Below are positions 9,684 through 18,830 of a stretch of 29,981 nt of DNA, in pieces. The notes below the pieces were generated by a model, which searched no databases, was not told the origin of the DNA, and saw only the letters and a program-made list of their open reading frames with translations. The DNA comes from Zygnema cylindricum. Lineage: Eukaryota > Streptophyta > Zygnematophyceae > Zygnematales > Zygnemataceae. A program made the position numbers and the translations under genes. The stretch is taken from NCBI GenBank assembly GCA_037447655.1, contig JBBHKE010003264.1:1-29981 (forward strand), in the 5' to 3' direction. Each line of letters begins with the position of its first letter. Positions within the stretch are counted from its first letter, which is position 1.

Positions 9684-9867
9684 ATAAGATTGTGAGGGGG
9701 GAAGAGGAAATTGTGAAGAAGAAAGATGAGATTTTGAGGGAGGAAGATGAGATAGTGTGGGAGGAAGATGCGATAGTGTGGAAAAAATATGAGGTTGTGA
9801 GGGAGGAAGATGAGATATTCAGGAAGAAAAATGAGATAGTGAGAGAGGGAAAAAAGATTGTGAAGTA
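9684..9867. repeat. 24-bp minisatellite, about 7.5 units
   Basis: The plus-strand unit is approximately GATGAGATAGTGAGGGAGGAA with variants, total period 24 bp. The period is a multiple of three, so several frames stay open. The plus frame reads as repeated DEIVREE-like octapeptides ending at TGA near 9868. The minus frames read as hydrophobic FLPHNLI-like or SSSLTIS-like repeats. No start codon or flanking exon supports translation. Confidence 0.8.
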
Positions 9868-10089
9868 TTGATGCCAAAGTGAAATCGGAGAGGGAGTTGC
9901 CACGTTAGAATCTTACCTCACTATGCAGCTTGTGGATGAAGTTGAACAAAGATTTTTCGCGTGTGGAAATTGCCAATGAGGATACCGTTTAAGAAAGGTA
10001 TCGGAAACGCCACTCTGTCAGCCATGGACATCCTCCATGGGCAGAGTGTCAATAAGTAGCACGTCTACAAATGTCACGGTACTTATGCG
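9868..10089. other. no gene; two short hairpins
   Basis: GATACC and GGTATC pair around 9979-10000. Just after this, CACTCTG and CAGAGTG enclose CCATGG repeats (about 10011-10050), forming an imperfect stem-loop. No coding region is supported. Confidence 0.4.
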
Positions 10090-10288
10090 GCGTCCAGAGA
10101 AATTTTTAACAATTTGGTGCGTCATCACAAATTGTACAGCGGGCAGCCGTCACGGTCATTGTCGACGTATACAGTCGTCACACCCTTAAGTAACAACTTA
10201 CATAGGGACACTTGAAATCCGGGTCCGGCGGATCCGCGCTAAAATACAAAGTAAGTTCGCTAAGTTACAAGTACATGGGGACATACCC
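10090..10288 (-). mobile_element. fragment of GGGTG-ended transposon, inverted second copy
   Basis: Read on the minus strand from 10288, this begins GGGTATGTCCCCATGTACTT and aligns with the nested element starting at 14296 (GGGTGCGTCTCTATGTACTT). The match continues through TTTTAGCGCGGATCCG and then ATGACCGTGACGGCTGCC to about 10090. It is clearly homologous but diverged, with in-frame stops relative to the other copy. The opposite terminus was not found, so it is a partial or truncated copy. Confidence 0.7.
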
Positions 10289-10394
10289 TTTGTCATGTTC
10301 CATTTTTATGTAATGAAAAGAGACACGTGGTACAATCATGTTTGTTGTATTTCGCGTGGTTGTAGTGGTATAATAAAAGGGCAAACAAAATCGA

Positions 10395-10633
10395 CGTCAC
10401 GCCAAAATGTCGTGATATCAATACCGGTTGAGTAACGTACAGTATCCGTACTTTAAAATTTTGCGCGTGCGATCCCGTACATCACGAAACGTTGTCAATT
10501 CTCAATATTCGTACACGTCAAAATGTCGTGTTATCAACACCGGTTAAGTAACGTACAGTATCGCACTTTCAATTTTGGCGCGTGCGATCTCGTCACATCA
10601 CGCCACGTTGTCGTGCTCTCAATACCCGTACAC
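10395..10633 (+). repeat. tandem pair of a ~120-bp repeat (third copy at 13871-13994)
   Basis: Two adjacent units (about 10395-10516 and 10517-10633) share CCAAAATGTCGTG-like starts, an ACCGGTT core, TTGCGCGTGCGATC and a CGTACAC end. A third, separate copy lies 3.2 kb away at 13871. The second unit stops exactly at the TA where MITE copy B is inserted. Confidence 0.8.
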
Positions 10634-10635
10634 TA

Positions 10636-11303
10636 CACAGCGAATCGTAATTAGAGTAAACAACGCTAATTCGGTCGCCCTGAATTTCGACTCTATCACG
10701 TTATATAGAGTAAATGATTCGAATATTTTCATTATACTATTTTAGGTAATGCTTAATTATGGTAAAAAATCTAAAATAGGTTCGTTTTAAATAGTGTGTA
10801 GTACGGACAACGTCTGACTGTGCAAAATTGTACTTTTATAAGTAAAAATGTACAAATAATAATTTAATAGAATCGCGCTCGCATGTGAAATTGCACTAAA
10901 CAAAAAAATTAAATCGCATCGAAAAAAACTTGTTCGCGTAGCTCCGTCTGTCGACAACATTGTCGTCCGTGTGAACATTTACATTAATTTACATGTGAAA
11001 AGTTTATAGTTAAACGAAAACAGTATGAGTTGAGACAAACAGTATATATATATGAGATAAATAGTACTAACGTCATAAGGCGTCAAAATATACGGACTAA
11101 AAGTTTTTGTATGTCTACATAATTTAGTGTTTATAATTACAGCACAAATAATTATTGCCGACATAACCTAATATAGAGTACTTAAACTAGAGTAAACTTC
11201 CTCTGTGAAAAGGTTCTATCACAATAATTAGCGTTTATAACTCTGATTTTTTTTTTGTTTTTTTACTCTAACTTTTTCTTTACTCTAATTACGATTCGCG
11301 GTG
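10636..11303. mobile_element. TA-flanked MITE, copy B (668 bp)
   Basis: The left terminus CACAGCGAATCGTAATTAG and the reverse complement of the right terminus, CACCGCGAATCGTAATTAG, agree at 24 of the first 25 positions. TA flanks both ends (10634-10635 and 11304-11305). The AT-rich interior has only short frames that are not genes. It is longer than the ~200-bp copies, so it is either a less deleted relative or carries unrelated filler. Confidence 0.8.
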
Positions 11304-11305
11304 TA

Positions 11306-11822
11306 CCATAATTTCAATGTTGGCGTCACGTAAGATGTTCGTACATGGTACGCACTGTACTATCGCATTGTACATGGTAAAGACCATGACGATGCCAAGT
11401 GAATGGTTTAATTCGCGTTTCGTTCACGTAGGGGGTTTGATTAAGCGTAAAAGTTTCACATTAATTTGAGCGTTCGATCTCAATCTACTGAGCGATATGA
11501 ATGAACGGATTGAATATATTATGTAGTATTAAATATTTTAATGTTCAATCTATAATACACATTAAACCATTAACATTATTCAACCATTATTCGTTTAAAC
11601 AGAATACCAATGGTTTTTGTTTATTTTATATTAAGGTGTTGCATATATATTTTTCATAATTTTTTTTATCAATACATAATATCACAAAACAAGAAAACAA
11701 AAAAAGAAAAACAAAATTAATAACCACAATACAACCTTAATCACATAACAAAAACACAAGAAACAAATGTAAACATAACAAAGAAAATAATAAGGAAAAA
11801 AAAAACATCAGACTTAACTAGG
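11306..11822. other. AT-rich gene-free stretch
   Basis: No open frame, RNA gene or clear repeat is seen. GTAC-rich at the start, then increasingly A-rich (11680-11810). Confidence 0.5.
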
Positions 11823-12360
11823 ATTCAACCAACTTAGTCCAAAGACCCAAATGGTTGGAACAACATCATTATCAGCTCGATGGCTGACTAACACTACAAA
11901 CACGTGTTTTCTTTTATGTTTTTTGATAGTTAGAATATGTTGATTACTTTAAGTACTTTTTTTTGTCTTAAAGCAGATTGATTACTTTGAGTATTTTTTA
12001 TTTTTTTTTGTGATCAACCAACTTAGTCCTAAAACTTAAAAGGTTGCATAAACATCACTATCAGCTCGGAGGCTGACCAACATTACAAACACTTGTTTTC
12101 ATTCATAATATTTGTTTGTTAGATTACATTGTTACTTTGAATTTTTTTTTTTTTTGTTTTTTCGATCAACCAACTTAGTGTAAAGACCAAGAAAGTTGTG
12201 GAACATCATTATTAGCTCAAAGGCTGACTAAGATTACAAACATTGGTATATATATATTTTTGTTAAATAAAACACAAATACTTTGACTACTTTGTTTTGG
12301 TGATACTTGATAACTTTGTTTTTTTTTATATGACCAACATTACAGACATTGGTTTTTATT
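11823..12360 (+). repeat. tandem repeat, three units plus a partial, 150-190 bp each
   Basis: TCAACCAACTTAGT occurs at 11825, 12014 and 12166. Each copy is followed by an AACATCATTATCAGCTC-like block, then GGCTGACTAACATTACAAACA and a poly-T-rich spacer. A fourth partial unit, TGACCAACATTACAGACATT, is at 12331. Spacing differs (189 and 152 bp) because the T-rich linkers vary in length. Confidence 0.85.
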
Positions 12361-12677
12361 TTTATGAAATAGAATACAAATACTTTGAATACTTTGTTTT
12401 GGTGATACTTTAATTACTTTTTTTTATGATGTTACTTGCAAGTAAGCAAGTATTACTGATATTTTTGTTTATGTGGAAAAACATGACAAATACTTTGTTT
12501 CTTATAGCCTAAAAAATTTTAGTGACTAAAAATAAATTTTAAAACCCTAAATTTGGTATTAATCAAACCCATATAAGCCTTTAATCACGTAATGATAATG
12601 TGCTAATCAAGCCTCTAAAACCCCTACACACGTATCTTTGAGAAAAATAATATATATTTATATAAATAAAAATAAAA
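12361..12677. other. AT-rich gene-free stretch
   Basis: T-rich then A-rich, with no gene or structured repeat apart from homopolymers. Confidence 0.5.
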
Positions 12678-12687
12678 NNNNNNNNNN
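12678..12687. other. assembly gap (10 N)
   Basis: Ten consecutive N. Sequences on the two sides may not be contiguous. Repeats and MITEs on either side should be compared with that in mind. Confidence 0.99.
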
Positions 12688-13440
12688 CGCAGTTGATTGG
12701 GCTAGTTAAACAGCGGCAGCACCATAACATCACATCATCAAAGTTTGGCAGGACAGTTCGAGTGTTTCTTGGATCCAGGTATTAAAAACATATCTCTAAT
12801 GGTAATGCAGGGTAGAAGAAAGAAAAAAGGAAACTTAACTTAAAACAAGGAGCAGATAAAAATAAAAAAAAATATAAAATACTTAACAGTGAGAAAGGTA
12901 AGTAAACGCTTCCGAACTTTATAAGTCATTCACCAAATAATGTATAATTTACTAAATATCACCAAACACACTTCAAGTAAAAAAAAAAAAAAATTATATA
13001 CAAAATACAAAAATAAGAACTTATTTAGGATAATACACAGAAAAAGGAATAAAAATGTACAAACCCTTTCAAAAATAATTTTTGCATAATAAAACAATAA
13101 AGTGAACAAATAATTACAAACAAATAAAAAACAATAAGTCCACATTCACAAAAATAAAAACTTTCCCAAACATGTAAAAATAAGGAAAAAGACACATAAT
13201 AGGATTTATTCAAGAATAAAAACATAAAACATATATTAAAAAAAAAAAAAAATGAACTTCACACAAACCACTATAAATCATTTAATATGTAATAAACCAC
13301 TTACTGAATATTTCAAGCCTTCGCAAATGAATGGAAAGAGTGACAATTCATAAAATATAAAAAAAAATAAAAATAGACGAGGAACAAAATTCAATTCAAA
13401 GGAAAAAAGAAAGAAGATGGGACGTAATGGTAATCTCTAT
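12688..13440. other. very AT-rich, no gene
   Basis: Long A runs and AAATA words. Minus-strand frames at 12930-13225 are Phe/Leu/Tyr low-complexity translations of A-rich DNA, and I reject them. Confidence 0.6.
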
Positions 13441-13459
13441 ACAAAAATTATGGACCTAG

Positions 13460-13790
13460 GTTCTTTGTGAGCTTGACAGGACGGTTTGAAACTACTACAC
13501 TACAATACCACGACGGCGACAAATTGATCGGGTTAGTTGACGCGTGGCCGACGACATGAAAGTGGCCACGACAGGTACCAAGATGTCGTCGATGCGAGTT
13601 AACCGTACAAGTAAGTGAAACAATATCGTAGCGACGACGACGATCGATTCTTTGTACCCTAGACAGGACGGTTCAAAACCGCTGCACTACAGTACAGCGA
13701 CGACGACAAAGTGATCGCGACATTTGACCCGCGGCCTACGACGTCAAAGATGGTTTGGTACGAACGGATTTGAGTCATCGGTGCTTATTC
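13460..13790 (+). repeat. diverged tandem duplication, ~187-bp period
   Basis: GACAGGACGGTTTGAAACTA at about 13475 and GACAGGACGGTTCAAAACCG at about 13660 begin two units. Both run on through ACTACA-type and CGACGACGACAAA-type words to GTGATCG or TTGATCG, roughly 80% alike over 55 bp, then drift apart. A weaker echo, GGCAGGACAGTTCGAGTG, lies just after the gap at about 12748. Confidence 0.65.
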
Positions 13791-13870
13791 TTACGGCAAC
13801 ATGAGTCACATCGCGACGTTTGTGTCGACGTAAGTTGACTTCAAGGGCGATTCACGTCTAAACAAATTCG

Positions 13871-13994
13871 ACGTCACACCAAAATGTTGTGTTATCAATA
13901 CCGGTAGAGTAGCGTATAGTATCGTACTTTTAATTTTTGCGCGTGCGATCCCGTCACATCACGCCATGTTGACGTGTTCTCAATATCCGTACAC
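13871..13994 (+). repeat. third copy of the ~120-bp repeat of 10395-10633
   Basis: It shares the ACGTCAC start, ACCGGT core, TTTGCGCGTGCGATCCCGTC and CGTACAC end with the pair at 10.4 kb. Here the unit is followed by TA and unique sequence, with no MITE. Confidence 0.8.
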
Positions 13995-14271
13995 TAACGG
14001 AAACTGATTGATACGTGGAGTACATGTAACTCCTACGACAAATTGTGACGCTCCTATTGGTCTGCGTGTACAAAAACGACACGCCCTTGGCAACCAAAGG
14101 GCAAAGCACCCGGTCGCCCGCGACTATTATTTCCACCTTCCTCTATTTTGGTTTCTTGATAATGTCGCACGTGTGAAGATTTCAGCTTCATTTTGTCCTG
14201 CTTAATATTCATTAGTCCAGCGCAGAAGCACATGAGCCAATAATGCTAGAAGTGACCGACATTTGGAAGTA

Positions 14272-15239
14272 CACCGTGTATCGCTATTAGTGTTAGGGTG
14301 CGTCTCTATGTACTTCAAACTTAGAGATTTTTTTTTCTTTTTTAGCGCAGATCCGGCGGACCCGGATTTTGGGTATCCCTATGTGTACGAAACGAAGTTG
14401 TCACTCAAGGGCGGGACGATTGTATACACCGACAATGCCCGTGACGGCTGCCGACAGTGTACAATCAGTGATGACGCACCAAATTGTAAAAAAAATGCCT
14501 TGGACGTCACGAGAATGCGAGGCTGCGTGAGAGAGGCGGCGTGTGCGACTTGATGGGGCGCCCTCAAAGATTTCTCAAGATTTCGTCAAATGGCATTCGA
14601 ATTTTCTGACCCCTGGAATGGAAAAGTCCGTACTGAACGAAACGCGACAAAAAAAACAAATTGTGTATTTTATTGGACGCAAACGGACAAAACACAACAA
14701 ATAGTGTACCTTCCGCCGTCGGTTGAATTCATTTGAAATTTTCGAAAAAAAAAAATTGCACGTGCGAATACGTTTTCCTATTTGTTTTTCAAAATTACTT
14801 TGTTTTAAAACACATCGGCCCTGTATTTTAAAGAAAAGTTTGATGATGACGTTTTTTGGCGTGGCCGTGGGTCGAAGAATACAAGATGACAAGATGTAGT
14901 ACATTTTAAATTCGATGATGACGCAAAATGTACTTCTCTTTTTTTCTATTTTTTTGTACGTTTCAAACTTTCGCGGTACGGCTGGAAGTTTTACAGGATA
15001 ACGACGTAAAAAAGGCCTAACTTAAGCACACAGAGACGCACCCATGATGTTTTTTTTGCCAGTTAAAACATCTTTTCTCCATACACACTTGTACTATTTT
15101 CAGTTTGAGACTGCAATCGGAAGTTGAGAATCTTAACTTTCAATTGTAACCGTCAGATCCACAATCTGACATGTGTGTATGAGAAAAAAAATGTATTGAG
15201 TGGCGAAAAAAATATTAACACTAATAGCGATACACGGTG
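14272..15239. mobile_element. TA-flanked MITE, copy C (968 bp) containing a nested transposon
   Basis: Both termini read CACCGTGTATCGCTATTAG, identical for 24 bp inwards, with TA at 14270-14271 and 15240-15241. The right arm contains AAAACATCTTTTCTCC and ACACACTTGT, shared with copy D. Removing the inner element 14296-15043 leaves 220 bp, essentially the 217 bp of copy D. The outer element was therefore an ordinary D-type MITE before it was hit. Confidence 0.85.
14296..15043 (+). mobile_element. nested GGGTG-ended transposon carrying an exon-like segment (748 bp)
   Basis: The left end GGGTGCGTCTCTATGTACTT and the reverse complement of the right end, GGGTGCGTCTCTGTGTGCTT, match at 18 of 20. 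The flanking triplets are TTA and ATG. The interrupted MITE is 3 bp longer than the uninterrupted one, which is consistent with a three-base target duplication since mutated. The PIF/Harbinger superfamily makes three-base TTA/TAA duplications, so it could be a non-autonomous member, but this is not proven. Inside, a polypyrimidine acceptor (TTTCTTTTTTAG) precedes an open segment, ADPADPDFGYPYVYETK, and onward to 14553 with several cysteines. A diverged inverted copy is at 10090-10288. Confidence 0.75.
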
Positions 15240-15249
15240 TAGTGTATTG

Positions 15250-15708
15250 CAGAGGTCGCAAAAGTCAAAATTTTAGATAACCGAAACCGACCGTTTTTTT
15301 TTTCAAAATCTGAGTACCCGACGCCCGACCGGGTTTTTTCACGCTCCTATATTGTAAACCGTTAACAGAAACTCGTTTACGAAAATAAAAGTTAACCAAA
15401 ACTCTATTTCTCGCGACTACCCGTACCCTTCCGTACCCGAAAAACTACAAAATTATAAAGAAAAAAATAGTCATGATGTCATGTACTTCCACGATACCAA
15501 GAGTACAAAGTACACTAACGTTGGATTGTATGGACAGTACACATTTTCATTTTTAGCTTACCCGACCGTAACCGATTTTTTTTTTTTGTGAATCAATTGC
15601 CTGTATCCGCCCTGCCCCCCAAATATGGCAACCGATTCCGTTGCGGATCCGACGCGCGCGGTTGGTTAACGGTCGGTCAAGGTTTCGGTTTACCGTTTGC
15701 GACCTTTG
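15250..15708. mobile_element. hAT-like non-autonomous element 1 (459 bp)
   Basis: It starts CAGAGGTCGCAAAA, and the reverse complement of its end is CAAAGGTCGCAAAC (12 of 14). CAGNGG ends are typical of the hAT superfamily. The flanking 8-mers, GTGTATTG and CTGTACTG, agree at 6 of 8, as a decayed 8-bp target duplication would. The interior is about 75-80% like element 2 by eye, including CTCGCGACTACCCGTACCC and CCACGATACCAAGAGTACA. There is no transposase. Confidence 0.75.
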
Positions 15709-15828
15709 CTGTACTGTATTAGTAAACTCCAATTTCTTATCGGGAGGAATCGTGCTCGCCGATCCGGAAACTTTAGTATCGGGACACCGAAATCGAAAGG
15801 TCTCTGTTTTGGGAAAACACCCTTATAG

Positions 15829-16271
15829 CAGAGGTCCCTAAAGTCAAAAACTTGATATACCCCAAACCGTCATTTTTTTTTTTCAAAATCTGAACACCCG
15901 ATACCCGACCGAGTTATGTCTCGCTCCTAAATTGTTAATCGTTACCCGATGCGCGTTTACGAATATAAAAGTCAACCGAAACTCGATTTCTCGCGACTAC
16001 CCGTACCCGAATAAGTACAAAATTAATGGTACATCTCCCTCATAATCTTCCACGATACCAAGAGTACAAAGTACAATAATGTTGGATAGTACGGAAAGTA
16101 CATAACCTTCAATATTTTCGTTTTTTGTTTACCCGACCTTACCCTTTTTGTTTTTGAATCACCTGCCCGAATCTAGCCGGCCCCCAAAATTTGGCACCCG
16201 AATCCGTTACGGATCCGCGGCCGGCCGAGTACCGGTCGGGTAAGGATTCATGTACTCGATTGCAACCTCTG
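15829..16271. mobile_element. hAT-like non-autonomous element 2 (443 bp)
   Basis: It starts CAGAGGTCCCTAAAG, and the reverse complement of its end is CAGAGGTTGCAAT. The flanking 8-mers, CCTTATAG and CCGTACAG, agree at 6 of 8. It is in the same orientation as, and homologous throughout to, the element 120 bp upstream. Both carry many ACCCGA words. No coding region. Confidence 0.75.
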
Positions 16272-16279
16272 CCGTACAG

Positions 16280-16785
16280 GGAATCATCGGAATATACGTC
16301 AATATAAAAAGCGCCGATTCCATGGATGTCCGATTCCATAATGCACCTTTCACCGAATTTCGCAAAACCTTTTTTCGGCGCTTAAATTAAATTGTTTTAC
16401 GAAATGAGGCTTCGTTTTAAAAAGCCTGTGACTCCTCGACGTCACCCGACAGCATCTTAAGTCTCGAAGGAGACAATCGCCGTTCATTTTTCATTATTGA
16501 TATTAGGGGAGCCTTAGGGTTGTACTAAGATCCAAGAATACAATAGAGTATGGAGGAGTATGTATTTTATAAAACATTAAATGTCTGTCTCTTACCACTC
16601 AATTCTATATGGTCTATGAACTAAAATTCGTGGGAGAGTGTAATAAAATCACCCGCTAATTAATTTTCGTAATCAATCGTTTTAAAATCCTATACGGTTA
16701 TCAAATCTATTTCCAAGAGTTGCAATACTAAAATTGTGTGGTGAATCGGAAAAAGTATAAAAGGTGTCAATTTTCACTTATAGTA
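16280..16785. other. no gene seen
   Basis: Unique-looking sequence between the second hAT-like element and the copia target site. An inverted pair, AGGCTT and AAAGCCT, near 16407-16425 is the only structure noted. Confidence 0.5.
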
Positions 16786-16790
16786 AAAGA

Positions 16791-17605
16791 TGTTTGGATA
16801 TTGTCGTTTCGCGGTATTTCCGCGAAGCGTCATACCAACTTTCATTTGTTTGACGCGAAGTGTCGCGTCATCACATTAAAAGTATGACGTCGTTTCGCGG
16901 CAGTACTTTTGTTGTCCGCGAACGAAATGTTCTATTTCGTTTCGCTTCACTTGTTTGTTTGTTTCGTGCGCATGTGTTTCAATTTGCGTGTAGGTGTGTT
17001 CGTGAAGCGACACGTGTAAAGTCAATGTTTGGAGTTAGACGTTTCGAACGAAGGAAGCGCGTGCGCTTTCATTTGTGGAATTTTCATTGAAGAGTGCACA
17101 GTCAGCTAGGGACAGACTTCGTCGCTACGCTAGTTTTGCTTGTCTTATCTTGTTGTCTCTTTGTGTAGGGTAGCGAGTATATATAGGCAGCAGTATACAT
17201 GTGCAGAGTATCCTTGGTTTACCTTTGGATCAATTGAAGAGTAAAGATGTAGATCCTTTGTGATCAGTTAAGAGAGAGAGGAAGATCGTTAGTGGTCGAT
17301 TAAGAGAGAGAGAGAAAGATCCTTTGTGGTCAATTCAGAGGTGTTAAGGATCCTTAGTGATCCATTTTGAGAATAGAGATGGTAAGAAGTGTGATCACTC
17401 TTTGGTGATCTTTTAAGAGTGTAGAGATTATATTTGGAGAGAGAAGAAGAAGAGAGAAAAGCGATGATGTAAAGAGGCTTCGGCCATGAACACTTATAAA
17501 TCTTTTTGGCTGAATATTCCTCCTGTCTTTTATGAGCTTCCGCTGTGTAATGATTTATGTTTTGTGAATTATTTTAAGTGAAACTCTTTTGCTTAAGATC
17601 TTACA
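16791..17605 (+). repeat. 5' LTR of the copia element
   Basis: 815 bp, TG...CA ended. Two perfect hairpins lie near the start: TTCGCGGTATTTCCGCGAA (16808-16826) and GACGCGAAGTGTCGCGTC (16852-16869). TTTCGCGG recurs near 16893. A TATA box is at 17178-17187. From about 17228 to 17437 a ~33-bp motif built on GATCCTTTGTGATC and AAGAGAGAGAG repeats about four to five times. Small open frames in the LTR (e.g. 16860-17090) are present in both copies and are not genes. Confidence 0.97.
17178..17187 (+). promoter_or_regulatory. probable LTR TATA box
   Basis: TATATATAGG in the 5' LTR, with the same string at 21704-21713 in the 3' LTR. It lies about 390 bp into the LTR, suitable for the U3/R promoter. 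The exact transcription start cannot be read from sequence. Confidence 0.6.
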
Positions 17606-17607
17606 AT

Positions 17608-17619
17608 TGGTATCGGAGC
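17608..17619 (+). other. copia primer-binding site
   Basis: TGGTATCGGAGC starts two bases after the 5' LTR. The usual plant copia site, complementary to initiator tRNA-Met, is TGGTATCAGAGC, so there is a single difference. Confidence 0.9.
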
Positions 17620-17647
17620 TAGTGCTTCGGAGATAGAGAGGGAGCGC

Positions 17648-18830
17648 ATGGGGAGGAAGAATAATAGAATTACTCCTTCCCCCATGTCGACTTCAGAGAG
17701 AGCAAGAGAGTTCAGTTTTTCGGGTTCTCAATTTGAGGAGACTCGGAATACGGAGAGAAAATTTAAGGAGATGTTTGATACATTAATGAGATATGTAGAT
17801 TCACGATTTCAAACTCAATCTAGTGAGAAAAGAGAATTTGCTTCATTTCAGGTTGGCGATCCATTCAGTGGAGGAGCTAATGAGAGTGAGATAAAAGAGA
17901 GAATTAGGAAAGGTAAAGCTAAGATAGAGGATGATTCAGATTTTGAAGAGGCATTGGATAACGAAGATGATTATAATATGTCGGGGAAATCGGTGGCCTT
18001 TAATGGCACCAATTATGCGGTTTGGAAGAAATTTATTTCAAATCAACTTATTCTCAAGAGGCTTTGGAGGATTGTCAATGGAGAGGAGAAGATGCGAGAG
18101 CAAGGCACGTGCTCAATGGAGGTTGAAGGATATTGCGACAACGACCGGTTTGATGAAGAATTACACTTCTTCCGTGCTTGATCATTTTCTCGCTCACGGC
18201 ACGGCCCATGAGTGTTGGCAAGCACTTGAGGAGCAATATGAGAAAGGCGTTGAGAACAAGGGTCAATATGTTTATACCGACTTTATGAATTTTAAAATCA
18301 AGTCAAATGAATTGATGGATGATGCCGTGAAGCGCTTCAATATTATACTGGAGCAATTACTCAACAATGGCCGAGTTATTTTGGATGCGGATAAATTAAG
18401 CGTGTTTCTTAACGCTTTGCCGGACAAGCTTTCGCATCTTAAAGCTATTTTACGAGCGAAGGCGGATAATACTTTCGGATTCACCGTTTATTTTATCAAA
18501 ATGTCGGAGGGAACTCCATCGGCTTCTTGAAGTGGAGGAGGAGTTCTCAACTCTACTACTCCCGAAACCCAAGATCTTAATGATGCCGGTGGTAGAGGAG
18601 GTGGTAGAGGAGGTGGCCCGAGAGGTGGTGGTGGCGGCCGAGGCAACAAGAGGGAGCAAGGTCGTCCACCGAAGGTCCCTTCGGACCTTTCCAATGTGAC
18701 ATGCTACCGGTGTAACCGGCTTGGACATTTGTCTTCAACTTGTCCGGATAAGGATAAGCAATGTCATTTTTGCGGTAAGTGGGGGCATACGATCCCTCAA
18801 TGTTATGCAAAGATTGGAGATTCCGGAGGT
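17648..18830 (+). pseudogene. gag: copia gag, broken
   Basis: ATG at 17648. The N-terminal ~115 residues are charged. The copia-type gag domain follows (VAFNGTNYAVWKKFISNQL). Near 18075-18120 the frame must shift to keep the domain (WRLKDIATTTGLMKNY, then HECWQALEEQYE). A TGA at 18528-18530 interrupts the new frame. A Gly/Arg-rich linker and two CCHC zinc knuckles follow: CYRCNRLGHLSSTC (18702-18743) and CHFCGKWGHTIPQC (18762-18803). The knuckles bind RNA during packaging in intact elements. One frameshift plus one stop means no full-length Gag can be made from this copy without recoding. Confidence 0.9.

Noticed and set aside
10787-11164. Two minus-strand frames inside MITE copy B
   Set aside because: Short, Ile/Leu/Tyr-rich translations of AT-rich DNA with no motif.
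12930-13225. Phe/Leu-rich minus-strand frames suggesting membrane proteins
   Set aside because: They arise from A-rich low-complexity DNA next to the assembly gap.
14008-14205. Short plus and minus frames upstream of MITE copy C
   Set aside because: No homology signal. The hairpin CCCTTGG/CCAAAGGG at about 14086 is too short to call an RNA gene.
16860-17090. Arg/Phe-rich frame in the 5' LTR, repeated at 21386-21616
   Set aside because: The duplication simply reflects the LTR pair.
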